Source: Diphasiastrum complanatum
Taxonomy: Eukaryota; Streptophyta; Lycopodiopsida; Lycopodiales; Lycopodiaceae
Assembly: GCA_029204225.1 (NCBI GenBank)
Contig: CM055106.1
Span: 3,466,665 to 3,489,953, forward strand
Length of the DNA: 23,289 bases
Reading direction: 5' to 3'
The notes beneath the pieces were generated by a model. It was not told the DNA's origin. It was given only the letters and a program-made list of their open reading frames with translations, and made no database searches. Below are positions 11,001 through 20,447 of the stretch, piece after piece. Both the position numbers and the translations under genes were made by a program. Numbering within the stretch: the stretch's first letter is position 1; each line of letters starts with the position of its first letter.

Positions 11001-12723
11001 AACATTGTGACCAATTCTGACTGATAAACTCAGTTTAATCAATTCACTAATCTAAACCAATTCCATAGATAACAAAAAAATGACCAAAATTTTGATTTTT
11101 TTGGAGAACTCAATTTTTGTTTTATTTTACGTAATTCAAAAATTTTGACGAAAATATTGTTAGTACAAAAGGCAATCGAAATTGAAAAATCGAAACACTA
11201 TCCGATTCCTAATGTTACTAACCCAATGTCCAACTGGCATGCAAAGCACACTACATCAGTCACAAAACGTCAATCCGAAATTTTGTACGTAAACTTCAGT
11301 TTACGAAATTTGTCAGCCAATATCACTGATTTGTGACCCAACTGTCAGAGCACATGCGTATGACCACTCAAATCGATTGTAAATCCATCATGCATGTCAG
11401 AATCAATTTGAGAATCACCATGCAACCAATCCATGCAAACACATTACTACAAATTAGGGAAATGATTGGCATGCAATTAGAACAATTTCAAATTTTGCCA
11501 ATTTTATTCACAAAACTGCAAAATTTCAAATGATCATAACTTTGGCTACAGGACACCAAATTGGGTGATATAAAGTTCAGTACAAAGAGAGACCAAGTGA
11601 ACAAGATGTTTGCCACATCAGACTGCCACCCAAGCCTCACACGTGCGAGATCAGAGTGTCAAAAAATCTGTAGTAGGGCGCATTTCCACAAGACAATATC
11701 ATGCAAAAACGTGCAAACACCCATTCTAGCCCAAAATTGATGCTACCAATAGTCTTAAATAATCAATTAGACTTGCACGAAGCATTCATACTGATCCTAA
11801 GATGCAGTATAGGCTGAAAATGAAGATTTCTCAATTTGTAGAAGTCAAAATAGCTTCAAATTTGATGGAGATGGTGCATAAGCCACCGACCATCAATTTA
11901 CAGGTCTGATAGCTTGTTGGGAAGGTAAAAAGAAATGCTAATCATGTTTTAAATAGTTTCAGATGATCTCCTTATGGATTGGGAGAGATCCATCCCCCAA
12001 AAATCACCAAAAATGGTCATTTTTTAAACTTTTTTGACTTTCTACAGGTTCAATTGCTGGAATTCTTGGTTTTAACTTTAGGGAAAGCTTTAAAAGACTT
12101 TTATACACCTCTTTACAAGCTCTACATGGTGTTTTACAGCCCCCTACTATCCAACTTTATGAAAAAAACAAGTAAAAATGATGATTTTTGGCTATTTTCG
12201 ATTTTTTTCATCACAATAAAGTGGAAATTCATGACATACAACTCTCTTTGTAATACATGCAAACCAATTCACAGAATTATAATCATCCAATTGGTCTGAT
12301 TTTGCTGGATTTTGGTTCTTACTATCTATTTTGTGCCAAAAAGCATGAAAAACCAAACAATTTTGACAAAAACATAGTCTAGAATCATAAATCATTGGAA
12401 AAAACTGGCATGCATCATTTATTTCATCATTAATGAACCCTAAAACGAAAGTACGCTTGCTGAAAAATTCAGATCTACCAAAGATTTGATCTACACAAAA
12501 AAAAAGCTCCAAAAAAACATCACAAATTGGCCTTCAAGGACAATTTTCCATAAAACCACAAAGAATCCCGAGTAATGGATCGTAGCAACATGCAAATTGA
12601 AACCGAGATAGTACACCCACTTGCAACCTTGCTATCCACCTTGGAAGAGAATTCCCATGGATCCAATCCAAAATTTCAATGAAAGGTAGCCCTTTTCCAT
12701 GTTCTCCAATCTTCGTAAGCGTT
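8071..12723 (-). mobile_element. Non-coding internal region of a LARD-like element, 5' part
   Basis: About 4.65 kb of AT-rich sequence from the miniature copia to the primer-binding site at 12724. Both strands are crowded with stops. The few short open frames (for example minus 10038-10313, plus 11145-11533 and plus 11979-12299) show no motif of gag, protease, integrase, RT or RNase H. I found no RNA gene. Together with 5395-6610 this would give about 5.9 kb of internal sequence, in the range described for large retrotransposon derivatives that depend on other elements for their proteins. The membership is inferred from flanking PBS and LTR positions. Confidence 0.42.
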
Positions 12724-12735
12724 GCTCTGATACCA
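12724..12735 (-). other. Primer-binding site for initiator tRNA-Met (LARD-like element)
   Basis: The plus strand reads GCTCTGATACCA, so the minus strand carries a perfect TGGTATCAGAGC, one base downstream of the LTR end. It orients this LTR as a 5' LTR whose internal region extends to lower coordinates. Confidence 0.85.
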
Positions 12736-12736
12736 A

Positions 12737-13256
12737 TATAAGGAAAGCTCCCTAAGATCCTGCTTACAAGATAAAACACAATGGAAAACATACTATGGAG
12801 CAACCACCCAACCAAGTAGAGGCAACCAATAAACTCTAGAAGCTTCACCCCCAAGCCAAGGAATAAGAAGCATGAAGGTACAGTGAAACCTTGGCAATGA
12901 ATCAATGATCACAATAAGGAGTAGGGCGAGTTTGGCCTCAATATATAGAGCCAAAAGCAACCTGGGCTCATAGCCATACGTAGCCCTAAGTTCCCTATAC
13001 ATAGATTCACCTAGAATAGAGTCCTAAGCATGGACCAACTATTCATAGAATTGCTATTGATAACTCTACACATGCATACATTGTCTCATATCTTGTCTAA
13101 ACTCCATTTAGTGTGTTATGGACCTCACAAGGATATTAGTTACTTTCATGTCACATACAGTATGACGTGGCATAACTAACAGCTTGATTTACTGGGATAC
13201 CATGTATCCAAGACTAGGAGTATACTAAATCCTACTTACTGGCCATGGACATAATA
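12737..13256 (-). repeat. 5' LTR of the LARD-like element
   Basis: A ~520-bp LTR. On the minus strand it begins TATTATGTCCATGG at 13256 (TG probably mutated to TA; the partner at 5381 has TGTTATGTCC) and ends ...CCTTATA one base before the PBS. A TATA box (TATATATT on the minus strand) lies at 12940-12947, about 200 bp from the 3' end. The LTR is inserted in the copia RT reading frame just after a G-D-K-V-D-S-K-S block. Confidence 0.75.
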
Positions 13257-14140
13257 GATTTACTATCCACTTTGTCACCTGCAAAATCCGAGTCACTATA
13301 GGCTCTTAAGCCCAAATTAGTCCCTCTATTCAAAATGCCAAAATTCTTAGTGGATGAAATGTATCTAAGAACTCTTTTGGCCATTTTCCAATGTGAAACT
13401 AGAGGACTTTGCATGAATTGGCTTAACTTTCCAACACTATAACTAAGATCAAGTCTAGTTATAGTTAAATAAATCATGGAGCCTATAAGTCTTCTATATA
13501 AAATGATGTCCTCAAAGGATGCTTTAGCCTAAAGTAGCATGCTCTAGGTGCTTGCTTGAACCCATACTCTTCTTCAAGAAACACGCCTTTTCTTCATGCT
13601 TTGCCTTGATGAAGCCCTCGGTTTGCCTCATGTAGATCTCCTCCTCCAAATAACCATTGAGAAAAGCATTTGTGAAATCAAGTTGGACTAGCTCCCAATT
13701 GAAGGTTGTATCAAGACTAATGATCAATCTGATAGTAACAAGCTTAGCCACAGGAGCAAAAGTCTCATCATAATCAATGCCTTTGGTTTGTAAAAAACCT
13801 TTTGCTACAAGCCTAGCTTTATGCTTACTTATTGATCCATCTTGATTAAACTTCAATCTTAATACCCACTTGCAATCAAGTGGTTTCTTCCCTTGAGGAA
13901 GATTCACAAGATCCCAAGTATGATTCTCAATGAGAGAATCATATTCTACTTGCATAGCATCCATCCAACTCTTAGATTTACAAGCATCTTCATATCATGT
14001 TGGCTTATCTAACATTGAAGTAAGAAAGGTGTAAGATGATAAGCCTTCCCTTTGATCACCTTGTCTCATATTAAGTACAACTATATGTTTGCCGCTTTGA
14101 CAAGTAGAATAATTGGTGGTATAGATCCTCCAAATTATTT
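13257..14140 (-). pseudogene. Ty1/copia reverse transcriptase remnant with palm deletion
   Basis: Reading on the minus strand from about 14140, a linker region (G-L-S-S-Y-T-F-L-T-S-M-L-D-K-P-T, then a stop at 13995-13997) leads into the copia RT start: S-W-M-D-A-M-Q-V-E-Y-D-S-L, T-W-D-L-V, C-K-W-V-L-R-L-K, K-A-R-L-V-A-K-G-F, I-D-Y-D-E-T-F-A-P-V-A-K, V-Q-L-D-F-T-N-A-F-L-N-G, E-E-I-Y-M. After a frameshift near 13560 comes F-K-Q-A-P-R-A, and then at about 13525 the sequence jumps to Y-R-R-L-I-G-S-M-I-Y-L-T-I-T-R, S-Q-F-M-Q-S-P and A-Y-S-D-S-D-F-A-G-D-K-V-D-S-K-S. The palm block with the Y-V-D-D box that normally separates these parts is missing. The frame then ends in the LTR inserted at 13256. 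Confidence 0.9.
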
Positions 14141-17100
14141 GCAGGATGGCTTGACTACTTATGCAAATTTGTTCTCATAGAGTATTGGAACTATATGGAT
14201 TCACTGCTATGGCTTGTGTAATTAGAGGGATCTCTAATTCGTTTCAGTGCTGGTTGTGTTAAGTTGTATGCACAAGACAATAAGATATATTGGAATGATG
14301 TGTAAATTAATTAAACATTTAAACTATGAACAATGGATAATATTGGCCGCCTAGCAAGAACATCTGTTGATGACCAGTTTCACATTAATTTCACTATATG
14401 AACCTTTTTATTGAATATTAACTAGAATTACGATCTCTTTGGAGAACGATATCATATAGACTACACAAAAATGCATTGTATACTAGAATCATGGCTTCCT
14501 TCCAATCTTTTGAATCTAGATGTAAAGAGTGTGTTAGATATGTTACCAACTTCAACTTGCCTCCTTTGTCAAGATAGGTGAGGCTTAATGGCTCATATTA
14601 CTTCTTGAAGATATTCTTGGAGACATAAGATCTTGAGATTTCTCCTCTCCAAGTCTCAAGCCATCTCCATCAATGTTACTCTTTGTTCCAAAATGATGAA
14701 ACTTTTCTATATCTGCTTTAAATATTCATTGTTGCATAGTGCAATTTCAAACTTTGTGTTCAATCTAGCCTCAAATTTTGTTTTGTCGTCTTCATTGATG
14801 GCTAGTGCAATTTTAGACTTTGTGATTCAATATAGCCTAAAAGCTTTTTTTAATCAAAACTCTAAACATGGCTATTTAAAAATACAACGACAAAAAATTC
14901 ACAAAACACGCGAATTATTACTTGCAATTTGTCCCGCCCCCTTGTAGGGCACGATCATACATCATCTAATACACCTGTAGAGCTGCTGACTTGAGCAGAA
15001 AGGTGGACAGTTAACTGTTGAATTTATAATATTCCAGGACCAACTGAGAGCTTTAAAACTTCAAGTTAAAAAGGATTACTGACAATTCATATCTCCCTAA
15101 AATATCCATTCAGCAACTGCTTTTCATCTTGCATGTAAGCCTTCAACACTTGAGAAAGAGGCACATGATTCTGATCTAGTTATACTTGTAGTTTTGAATT
15201 GAATTCAAAATTTTCTTTGCACAACGTTTATAACCAACCAGATTGATTGGTTGATTTGATCAATCAGATTGATACGAGTGAGGGGCCACTATATTATTTG
15301 GACCCTGAAAGTGCTGTTTTGATAGCTGGTAGCTGAACATGACCACCAACCAGATTATCTTGTCTACTTTCATGTCTTTATGCAAAGTGATTGTTTGTAA
15401 AGATTAACAGATTTGTTGCCATGGAAACAAAGCTGGCCAAAATATGTATTGCTTCGAACAGCAAGGACTTAAGATACAATTGAATTTTGCTTGGAGATTT
15501 AAAGATTAAGCACAAAACTTAGTAAGATTGTTAACATCAAGTCAGGACAGCCAGAGTTTGCTTATTCTACAAAATTGCAAATATTAGCTAGAGAATGAAC
15601 TGCAAATGAAAATTTATTCTGCCCTTAAATTCCATCATACTAAATTCCTCTCTGCTAATCAAAAATTAATGTGAATTGATCACTTCTAGGGGGGTCAGCC
15701 CATAAACAATTGTTTCTTAGGGAATATTACGGTAATTGCCTGTGTGATATAATATCCAAAACACGACCCTTCAGACATTTTATCACACCCCACAGTGCAT
15801 TGCAAGAATACAACCTAGTATGCCTGTTGTAATTGCCCGCCAAATCTACTAATAAATTCTATACACATGATCACAAAAAACCTCAAAAGTACCAACGCAC
15901 CGTACAAAACTGTAGCCAGCAAACTGAAAAGCAATTGCTAGAGCACGGAACAACAAACTAATCATAGCGACACATGGCATACTTTCCTAGAACTACCCCA
16001 CAGTAAAACGCCACTCTAACTTGCAACCTGAAAAAGAAAAAAGAAATAGCAACACCGACAGAGACAACATAATGCAGCCAAAGGACATAATGCAGTAAGT
16101 CATTTGAACATGTCTTAAATGTCGTCCAATCGATACATTGTCTAACAATATATTCAAGCAAGGAGTTTCATCAGGAGCTCTTTACATCTCTATGGTAACT
16201 TATGAAACTTATGAGAGCCGATAATAATTCTCCAGAAAAATGATGCATTTCATTAAATAAACAAAAGATCTTGGCAATCCATGGATGGAGAAATAAGTAG
16301 CAATGTCTTTCAAACGCACACAATTCAATCAGAAAAATTCATGCTCCAATAAACTGGTATGACACGAACTTAATCACTAATATGTAGCTGGTTGTGTGCA
16401 CATGAAGCATGCATGCTCATGTTTGTTGCACACGATAGCTGATAAGATCATGTGCATCAGTTGTAAGCCATACAACTGAGATATTCAAAAAGACTACACA
16501 GACTATTCCCTTGATGTGTAACAATATGAATGTTATAGGATTAAGTATGTGTGACTTCAAATATTTTGAAACAATTAGTTTCTATAGGTGATATAGGAAT
16601 CTTGTTGCAATTTGTTTGACGACACTCATGGTCAAGTACGAGTTCACTTGCTTCTGACCTAGACAAAGGATATACTTAGAAGCTTTTTCCAAAAGGAACG
16701 CTAATTTAGCTGAAGTCGATAATGACACGGGTCGGGTGGAAAGGAGATGATATTATATGGTTATCGGGAGGCACTGCAGTTGTTTGTATAGCTAAAGACA
16801 CTGCTTACTAACTACTCAAAATTTTTGAAGAGATTGGCATCCTATTTGAAGACACCAGAAAAGCACAAAATAAACACAAGCCTGGATGGCAAGAAAGTTA
16901 CCCTAAGAACCATGGAGAGGTTATTTTTGACAAATACTTTAAAACCACAAAATGCTCGTCCTCAACCAAAAAACCTGCCCAGATCACAGCTCCAGATCAA
17001 ATAGCTCCAAAACTTGGGATATCTTAAAAGTGATGATTCAAACTGCACAGGGCTAATGACTTACACACACGGCAATGACTGCTGCACTTCAACATCAGTT

Positions 17101-17400
17101 AGAAAGGAGCACTTATTAAAAAGTATCGTAGGTGAAGATTTTGGAGAGACTGAACCATGACAACTGCAAGAACAAGGAATTTATAGCAGTCACAATTCCT
17201 CATAACTTTATGTGCTGCAACATGGGGCGTCTACATTCCTGTAAGATATGCTGAATAGAAATGAGAAAACATGATCGTATGCATTCAGATGCTAAATCAG
17301 GTATTCAACCAAAACTGTGAGTACCTTGCAGATTTAAAAGCAAGGATATAAAGTGATCTCTCTAACCAGTCAAGAGACAAACTGCTAGTTGAGCTTCTCT
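14141..17400. other. Gene-poor sequence downstream of the peptidase exons
   Basis: About 3.3 kb without a supportable gene, RNA or transposon domain. The open frame at plus 14633-14947 has low complexity and no recognisable motif. The part closest to 17400 must contain the 3' untranslated region of the minus-strand peptidase gene. No clear transposon ends were found. Confidence 0.4.
14725..14842 (+). repeat. Imperfect ~51-bp tandem duplication
   Basis: Positions 14725-14775 and 14791-14842 share TTCATTG, TAGTGCAATTT, ACTTTGTG, TTCAAT and TAGCCT in the same order, with scattered substitutions and a one-base offset; the period is about 66 bp. Only two copies are present. Confidence 0.65.
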
Positions 17401-17745
17401 CTATGAAGACTGCCTTGTGATTTCATCGAGGTCAAGCTCCACAGCGAGCACAGCAGAGTCACGCCGCATAGCCTCGTCACTGGCAATCAATGCACTGACT
17501 GTTAGCAACTTGGAAAGCAAAAGCTCTATGGTAAGGGAGAAAAGTAACAACTTTTCGATGTGTAACACACAGAAGGAGTATAAAACTTTAAGAGTGATGC
17601 CATAAAAGCCCCGTGGTACCTTCAGGAACACAACTGACCTGTTTTGTACATGCCCATGATCAACAGATGAATGACTAGAATAGATTGCTCTCCCAACTAT
17701 ATTCTTCATATCCAATGGTCCAAAGGTTCTACTATCTTGGGCAGA
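17401..17745 (-). CDS. Last two exons of a peptidase S24/S26-like (signal-peptidase/IMP-like) protein
   Basis: The penultimate exon is 17639-17745 (107 bp). It follows a polypyrimidine-rich acceptor (TTATTTTATTGCAG), encodes S-A-Q-D-S-R-T-F-G-P-L-D-M-K-N-I-V-G-R-A and then Y-S-S-H-S-S-V-D-H-G-H-V-Q-N, and ends at a donor AG|GTCAGT. The intron 17495-17638 (144 bp) ends CAG after TAACAGT. The last exon 17401-17494 restores the frame as S-A-L-I-A-S-D-E-A-M-R-R-D-S-A-V-L-A-V-E-L-D-L-D-E-I-T-R-Q-S-S with a stop at 17401-17403. D-S-R-x-F-G-P...I-x-G-R-A is the conserved C-terminal box of type I signal peptidases and of mitochondrial inner-membrane proteases. The V-D-H-G...V-L-A-V-E-L-D-x-D-E tail resembles a plant-specific branch of that family. 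Catalytic Ser and Lys lie in upstream exons, which I could not find and which should be to the right. The reading frame is intact, so this is probably a live gene, but only its last ~67 codons are seen. Confidence 0.72.
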   Translation of the reverse strand, partial: SAQDSRTFGPLDMKNIVGRAIYSSHSSVDHGHVQNRSVVFLKVPRGFYGITLKVLYSFCVLHIEKLLLFSLTIELLLSKLLTVSALIASDEAMRRDSAVLAVELDLDEITRQSS

Positions 17746-18197
17746 CTGCAATAAAATAACAGATAACACTACTTGGTGAATCTTAAGCAACTGTACCCTG
17801 TTTTGATGACACAAGCAAACAACCTCATGCCACAATAAAGCACCAAGGCAGCGTCGCTCTAGCAACATCAAATTAGAGCTATTTCAAAGACGTCTACACT
17901 TCCTTGTAACTTCAAAATTTATGATCCTCAGCAGCTGATATTTCTGGCATGTTCACTTCTTTACACCAACACCCAGAAAGAAACTCAGGGGTACATCGAT
18001 TCAAAGAAGAAAGAAATAGATCAGCAACAAGACAACATTAAGATAAAGTAAAGTGTGCATCAATCTCTAGCATGATGAACACATACGAACCTGAGTCCTC
18101 TGAAGAGGCTAAGGATAATCCGCAATGGCAATTAGCCAAGTAAGACAAATATGAATCAATCATGAACATAAACTTGGTGAATCTAACTCAAGGGTAG
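17746..18197 (-). other. Probable intron of the peptidase gene, no exon recognised
   Basis: This lies immediately upstream (minus strand) of the penultimate exon's acceptor. No stretch encodes the part of the family that precedes D-S-R-T-F-G-P, so it is taken as intron. The intron probably continues through the transposon fragments at 18198-19053 or further. Confidence 0.4.
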
Positions 18198-18440
18198 GTT
18201 GCAAGTGGCTATCAAGTAGAATCTGGAAGAAAGCATCCATAATACAAAGTAGGACTAGTTGCAAAAGACTATATTCAAGTAGGAATCGACTATGACCAAA
18301 GCTTTGCACCAGTTGCAAAATGACAACCATCAAGATGGTTCTTGCTTTAGGTACACAACTTATTAGACACTATAACAGATGGATGTCAAACCAACCTTCT
18401 CTGATGGAAATCGTAAAGAAGAGATCTACATTGCTAGGCT
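18198..18440 (+). pseudogene. Ty1/copia reverse transcriptase fragment
   Basis: On the plus strand, frames with shifts give G-C-K-W, then Y-K-V-G-L-V-A-K-D-Y-I-Q-V-G-I-D-Y-D-Q-S-F-A-P-V-A-K (18245-18321), M-T-T-I-K-M-V-L-A-L, Q-M-D-V-K-P-T-F and K-E-E-I-Y-I. This is the fingers/N-terminal RT block of copia, in the usual order, with at least two frameshifts. It lies antisense to the peptidase gene. It ends near the E-E-I-Y motif, before the palm, and no LTR of its own is adjacent. Confidence 0.85.
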
Positions 18441-18628
18441 ATGAAACCAATGCAATTGACGTTACTTGATTTTGATCTGTTGGGAAGAAGTTATGGCAAA
18501 AAAAGGTTGATGCAGGTCTAGAGAGAAAATGTTGAGAGAAAAAAAAGCTTGGAGAGAGCATCTAGAGAGAGAAAAGAAAGAAAAAATCTCTTAAGAAATT
18601 GTCATCTTCCCAAACTGCTTAGAAAAGT
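18441..18628 (-). other. Leader-like sequence downstream of a minus-strand PBS
   Basis: On the minus strand this follows the PBS at 18629 and is rich in CT runs (TTCTCTCTCT). It would be the 5' untranslated leader of the element whose LTR is at 18641-19053. No gag motif follows before the copia RT fragment of opposite orientation. Confidence 0.35.
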
Positions 18629-18640
18629 GCTATGATACCA
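18629..18640 (-). other. Variant initiator tRNA-Met primer-binding site
   Basis: The minus strand reads TGGTATCATAGC, one mismatch from the usual TGGTATCAGAGC, immediately next to the LTR end. It identifies the adjacent repeat as a 5' LTR read from right to left. Confidence 0.65.
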
Positions 18641-19053
18641 AGTTATGAATACAATTTACGGTTTAGGGTCTATGCTCATCACACTGTCATGACCGTGTTA
18701 TATAGAGGCCTTTTGGCAAAATGTCAGAGCTGTAGATATCTAGACCCGGAACGCCCTATGCATCATATCTATTGTTGATGCACTGATCAGGATCATTTGG
18801 ATCAACTTGGCTTTGAGAATAGGATATGTAGATCAGATATCAAGAGCATGCGTCAAGCAATATGATTCCATACATGCACACATTGATATGCATACGCTCA
18901 AACTTGATTTTGCTTCAAGATTTTGTAGTCACTCGGTACCTCCATTCAAGAGAATGGTCAGACATTTTTTCCATGTCTACAAAACGTATCGGTTTTTTAA
19001 AAGTGTTTGCAAATTTCTTGAAAACTTAATTTCAATCTAATGGAATAATAACA
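18641..19053 (-). repeat. Copia-type LTR (5' LTR or its remnant)
   Basis: On the minus strand it begins TGTTAT at 19053 and ends ATAACT at 18641, directly before the PBS, an inverted pair with one mismatch (expected ATAACA). A TATA box (TATATAA on the minus strand) lies at 18698-18704. The length of 413 bp fits copia LTRs. TATA to LTR end is only ~57 bp, unusually short. No partner LTR is in the window, so the boundaries rest on the PBS and terminal dinucleotides. Confidence 0.6.
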
Positions 19054-19059
19054 GTCTAA

Positions 19060-19309
19060 ACCTAAGGAAGCGACCCCTGCGTCTGAACGCGCGTCCGCGT
19101 CCGGACGCGGACGCGCCAGGGGTGCGTCTGGGTCCCGGACGCGTCCGGTTTTTTTTTTATTTTTTATTTTTTGTGTTATTTAGACAAAAAATAAAAAAAA
19201 AATTGGACGCATTCGACCCCGCGTCTAGGGGTCGGATGCGTCCGAGTCCAGACGCCGGACGCGGATGCGGAATGTCTGGCCGGACCCTCATGTCTGGCCT
19301 AAACATAGT
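19060..19309. mobile_element. GC-rich fold-back sequence with GGACGC/GCGTCC repeats
   Basis: Two GC-rich arms (about 19063-19158 and 19200-19300) are dense in GGACGC, GCGTCC and GCGTCT on both strands. They surround a T-run/A-run hairpin (19149-19201). The left arm holds a perfect 28-bp palindrome at 19089-19116. The right end reads CATAGTG at about 19303-19309, so the minus strand starts CACTATGTTTAGG, which resembles a CACTA-type terminus with dense subterminal repeats. The left end may be cut by the LTR ending at 19053. The family is not certain; a MITE-like fold-back or a transposon end are both possible. Confidence 0.5.
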
Positions 19310-19372
19310 GATTAATATTAAATATTATATAGATACTATATTATATATAAATATATATATATATATATATGT
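19310..19372. repeat. AT-only stretch with an (AT)n microsatellite
   Basis: A run of almost pure A and T ending in about ten uninterrupted AT dinucleotides (19351-19370). It separates two copies of the GC-rich terminal motif. Confidence 0.85.
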
Positions 19373-19480
19373 ATCTAAGGAAGCGGGACCCAACGTGAAC
19401 GCGCGTCCGGGTTCGGACGCTTTCGGCATTTTAAATTTTTTTTTTCAAAAAAAAAAAAAACAGGCCCCCCCCCCCCCTCA
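19373..19480 (+). repeat. Second copy of the GC-rich terminus and homopolymer runs
   Basis: TCTAAGGAAGCG followed by GAACGCGCGTCCG and GGACGC at 19373-19420 repeats, in direct orientation, the motif order at 19061-19108 (CCTAAGGAAGCG, GAACGCGCGTCCG, GGACGC). It is followed by an A14 run (19447-19460) and a C13 run (19465-19477). It may mark the left end of the GC-rich gene-bearing block. Confidence 0.6.
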
Positions 19481-19551
19481 TGGTCCCATACCACCAAAAT
19501 AAAATAAAAACAAGAGAGAGAGGCTGTGAGAGGCATTGTGAGAGGCTGTGA

Positions 19552-19955
19552 GAGCCAGTTCGAGAAACAGGGTGTCGTGAGATTGGCAGAGCGCATACCA
19601 CCAAGGCTAAGGGCGAGGCCAGGAGGAAGCTCGAGGAAGATGTCCGAAGGCACAACGAAAGGCATCGGAAGCAAGAGGCAGACATTGCAAAGATGCTGCG
19701 ACAGACTCGGGAGAGGACACCCAGAGCTGCAGATCCCCGCCCCAGCTGTGGCCCCTGCCCCCCGCTGTCGAGCTAGATTTGGATGAGCAGATCGGAATGA
19801 ACTTCACACGATGGCAGCTCATCATGGTCAAGGAAAGGGCTGCCCGCCGTCGGGCTGACCAGGAGGCAACTCGGGCTAACCGGGAGGGAGGCCAGAGCGA
19901 GAGCGACAGAACAATGCACCTGACTGAGGGCGAGGAGTCTGTGGAGGATCCGTAG
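19552..19955 (+). pseudogene. C-terminal part of an unrecognised charged, coiled-coil-like protein
   Basis: A frame open from 19552 encodes a highly charged segment (A-H-T-T-K-A-K-G-E-A-R-R-K-L-E-E-D-V, then H-R-K-Q-E-A-D-I-A-K-M-L-R-Q-T-R-E-R) and meets a stop at about 19772. A one-frame shift near 19740-19765 lets it continue as P-A-V-E-L-D-L-D-E-Q-I-G-M-N-F-T-R-W-Q, K-E-R-A-A-R-R-R-A-D-Q-E-A and an acidic tail T-E-G-E-E-S-V-E-D-P to a stop at 19953-19955. The two halves look like one protein broken by an indel. The start is unknown; a stop at 19549-19551 precedes the open frame. I do not recognise the family. GC content is far above the flanks, like that of the convergent gene at 20448-21720, which suggests that both arrived together. 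Confidence 0.5.
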
Positions 19956-20447
19956 AAATGTCTAGAGTGGATAGGGATCCACCCGTTATGCTGTGTTACG
20001 TGGTTTTCGGCATAAGATGAGGCAACATTTAGTGTTTGACACAGTGTAAAGAACAGCCCCAGCCGTATGTAGCGGGATACGTACTGTTATTTTGATACCA
20101 CTGTTGAATTAATGTTCAATGTGTTTTTTGTGCAACGCATGCCTGGTGTAATGCAGTGTAATATGTGTGTTTATGAAATGCTAAAGAGGGGGTTGTATTT
20201 TTGTATTCTGCATCTGCTATTAATCTCTGTAGTTGAAAACTAATTGAAAATACTCACATACCATTCGAAATAAAATTGAAAACAGAGTATCACAATTACA
20301 CATTGACAAATACACAATGTGCAGCGAATAGAATAGGTCCAACACTGGATATAATATGGCAAATGGTCTGAATACAGTGTTCGACCATCTGGTAGCCAAA
20401 CATGGAACATGATATCAAACTGCTAAAATAAAATACTAGAGCTACAG
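19956..20447. other. Spacer between two convergent reading frames
   Basis: About 490 bp, clearly more AT-rich than the reading frames on either side. Both neighbouring frames stop at its edges pointing inwards, so it should hold both 3' untranslated regions. TTGTATTTTTGTATT near 20195-20209 and, on the minus strand, CAATTTTATTTCG near 20269-20281 could be polyadenylation regions. No third gene seen. Confidence 0.5.

Noticed and set aside
11145-11533. Two adjacent plus-strand open frames
   Set aside because: AT-rich composition, no recognisable domain, overlapping stop and start by chance. Antisense to the element they lie in.
12534-12905. Minus-strand open frame of 123 codons spanning LTR, PBS and leader
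   Set aside because: It starts inside the LTR and crosses the PBS, so it would not be a protein of the element. No gag-like features.
14633-14947. Plus-strand open frame of 104 codons
   Set aside because: Contains the imperfect 66-bp-period duplication and low-complexity hydrophobic codons. No family resemblance.
18807-19040. Plus-strand open frame of 77 codons
   Set aside because: Lies wholly within the antisense of a minus-strand LTR.
19122-19502. Plus-strand 126-codon open frame across the fold-back and homopolymers
   Set aside because: Runs through a hairpin, an AT microsatellite and A14/C13 runs, so it is not a plausible protein.
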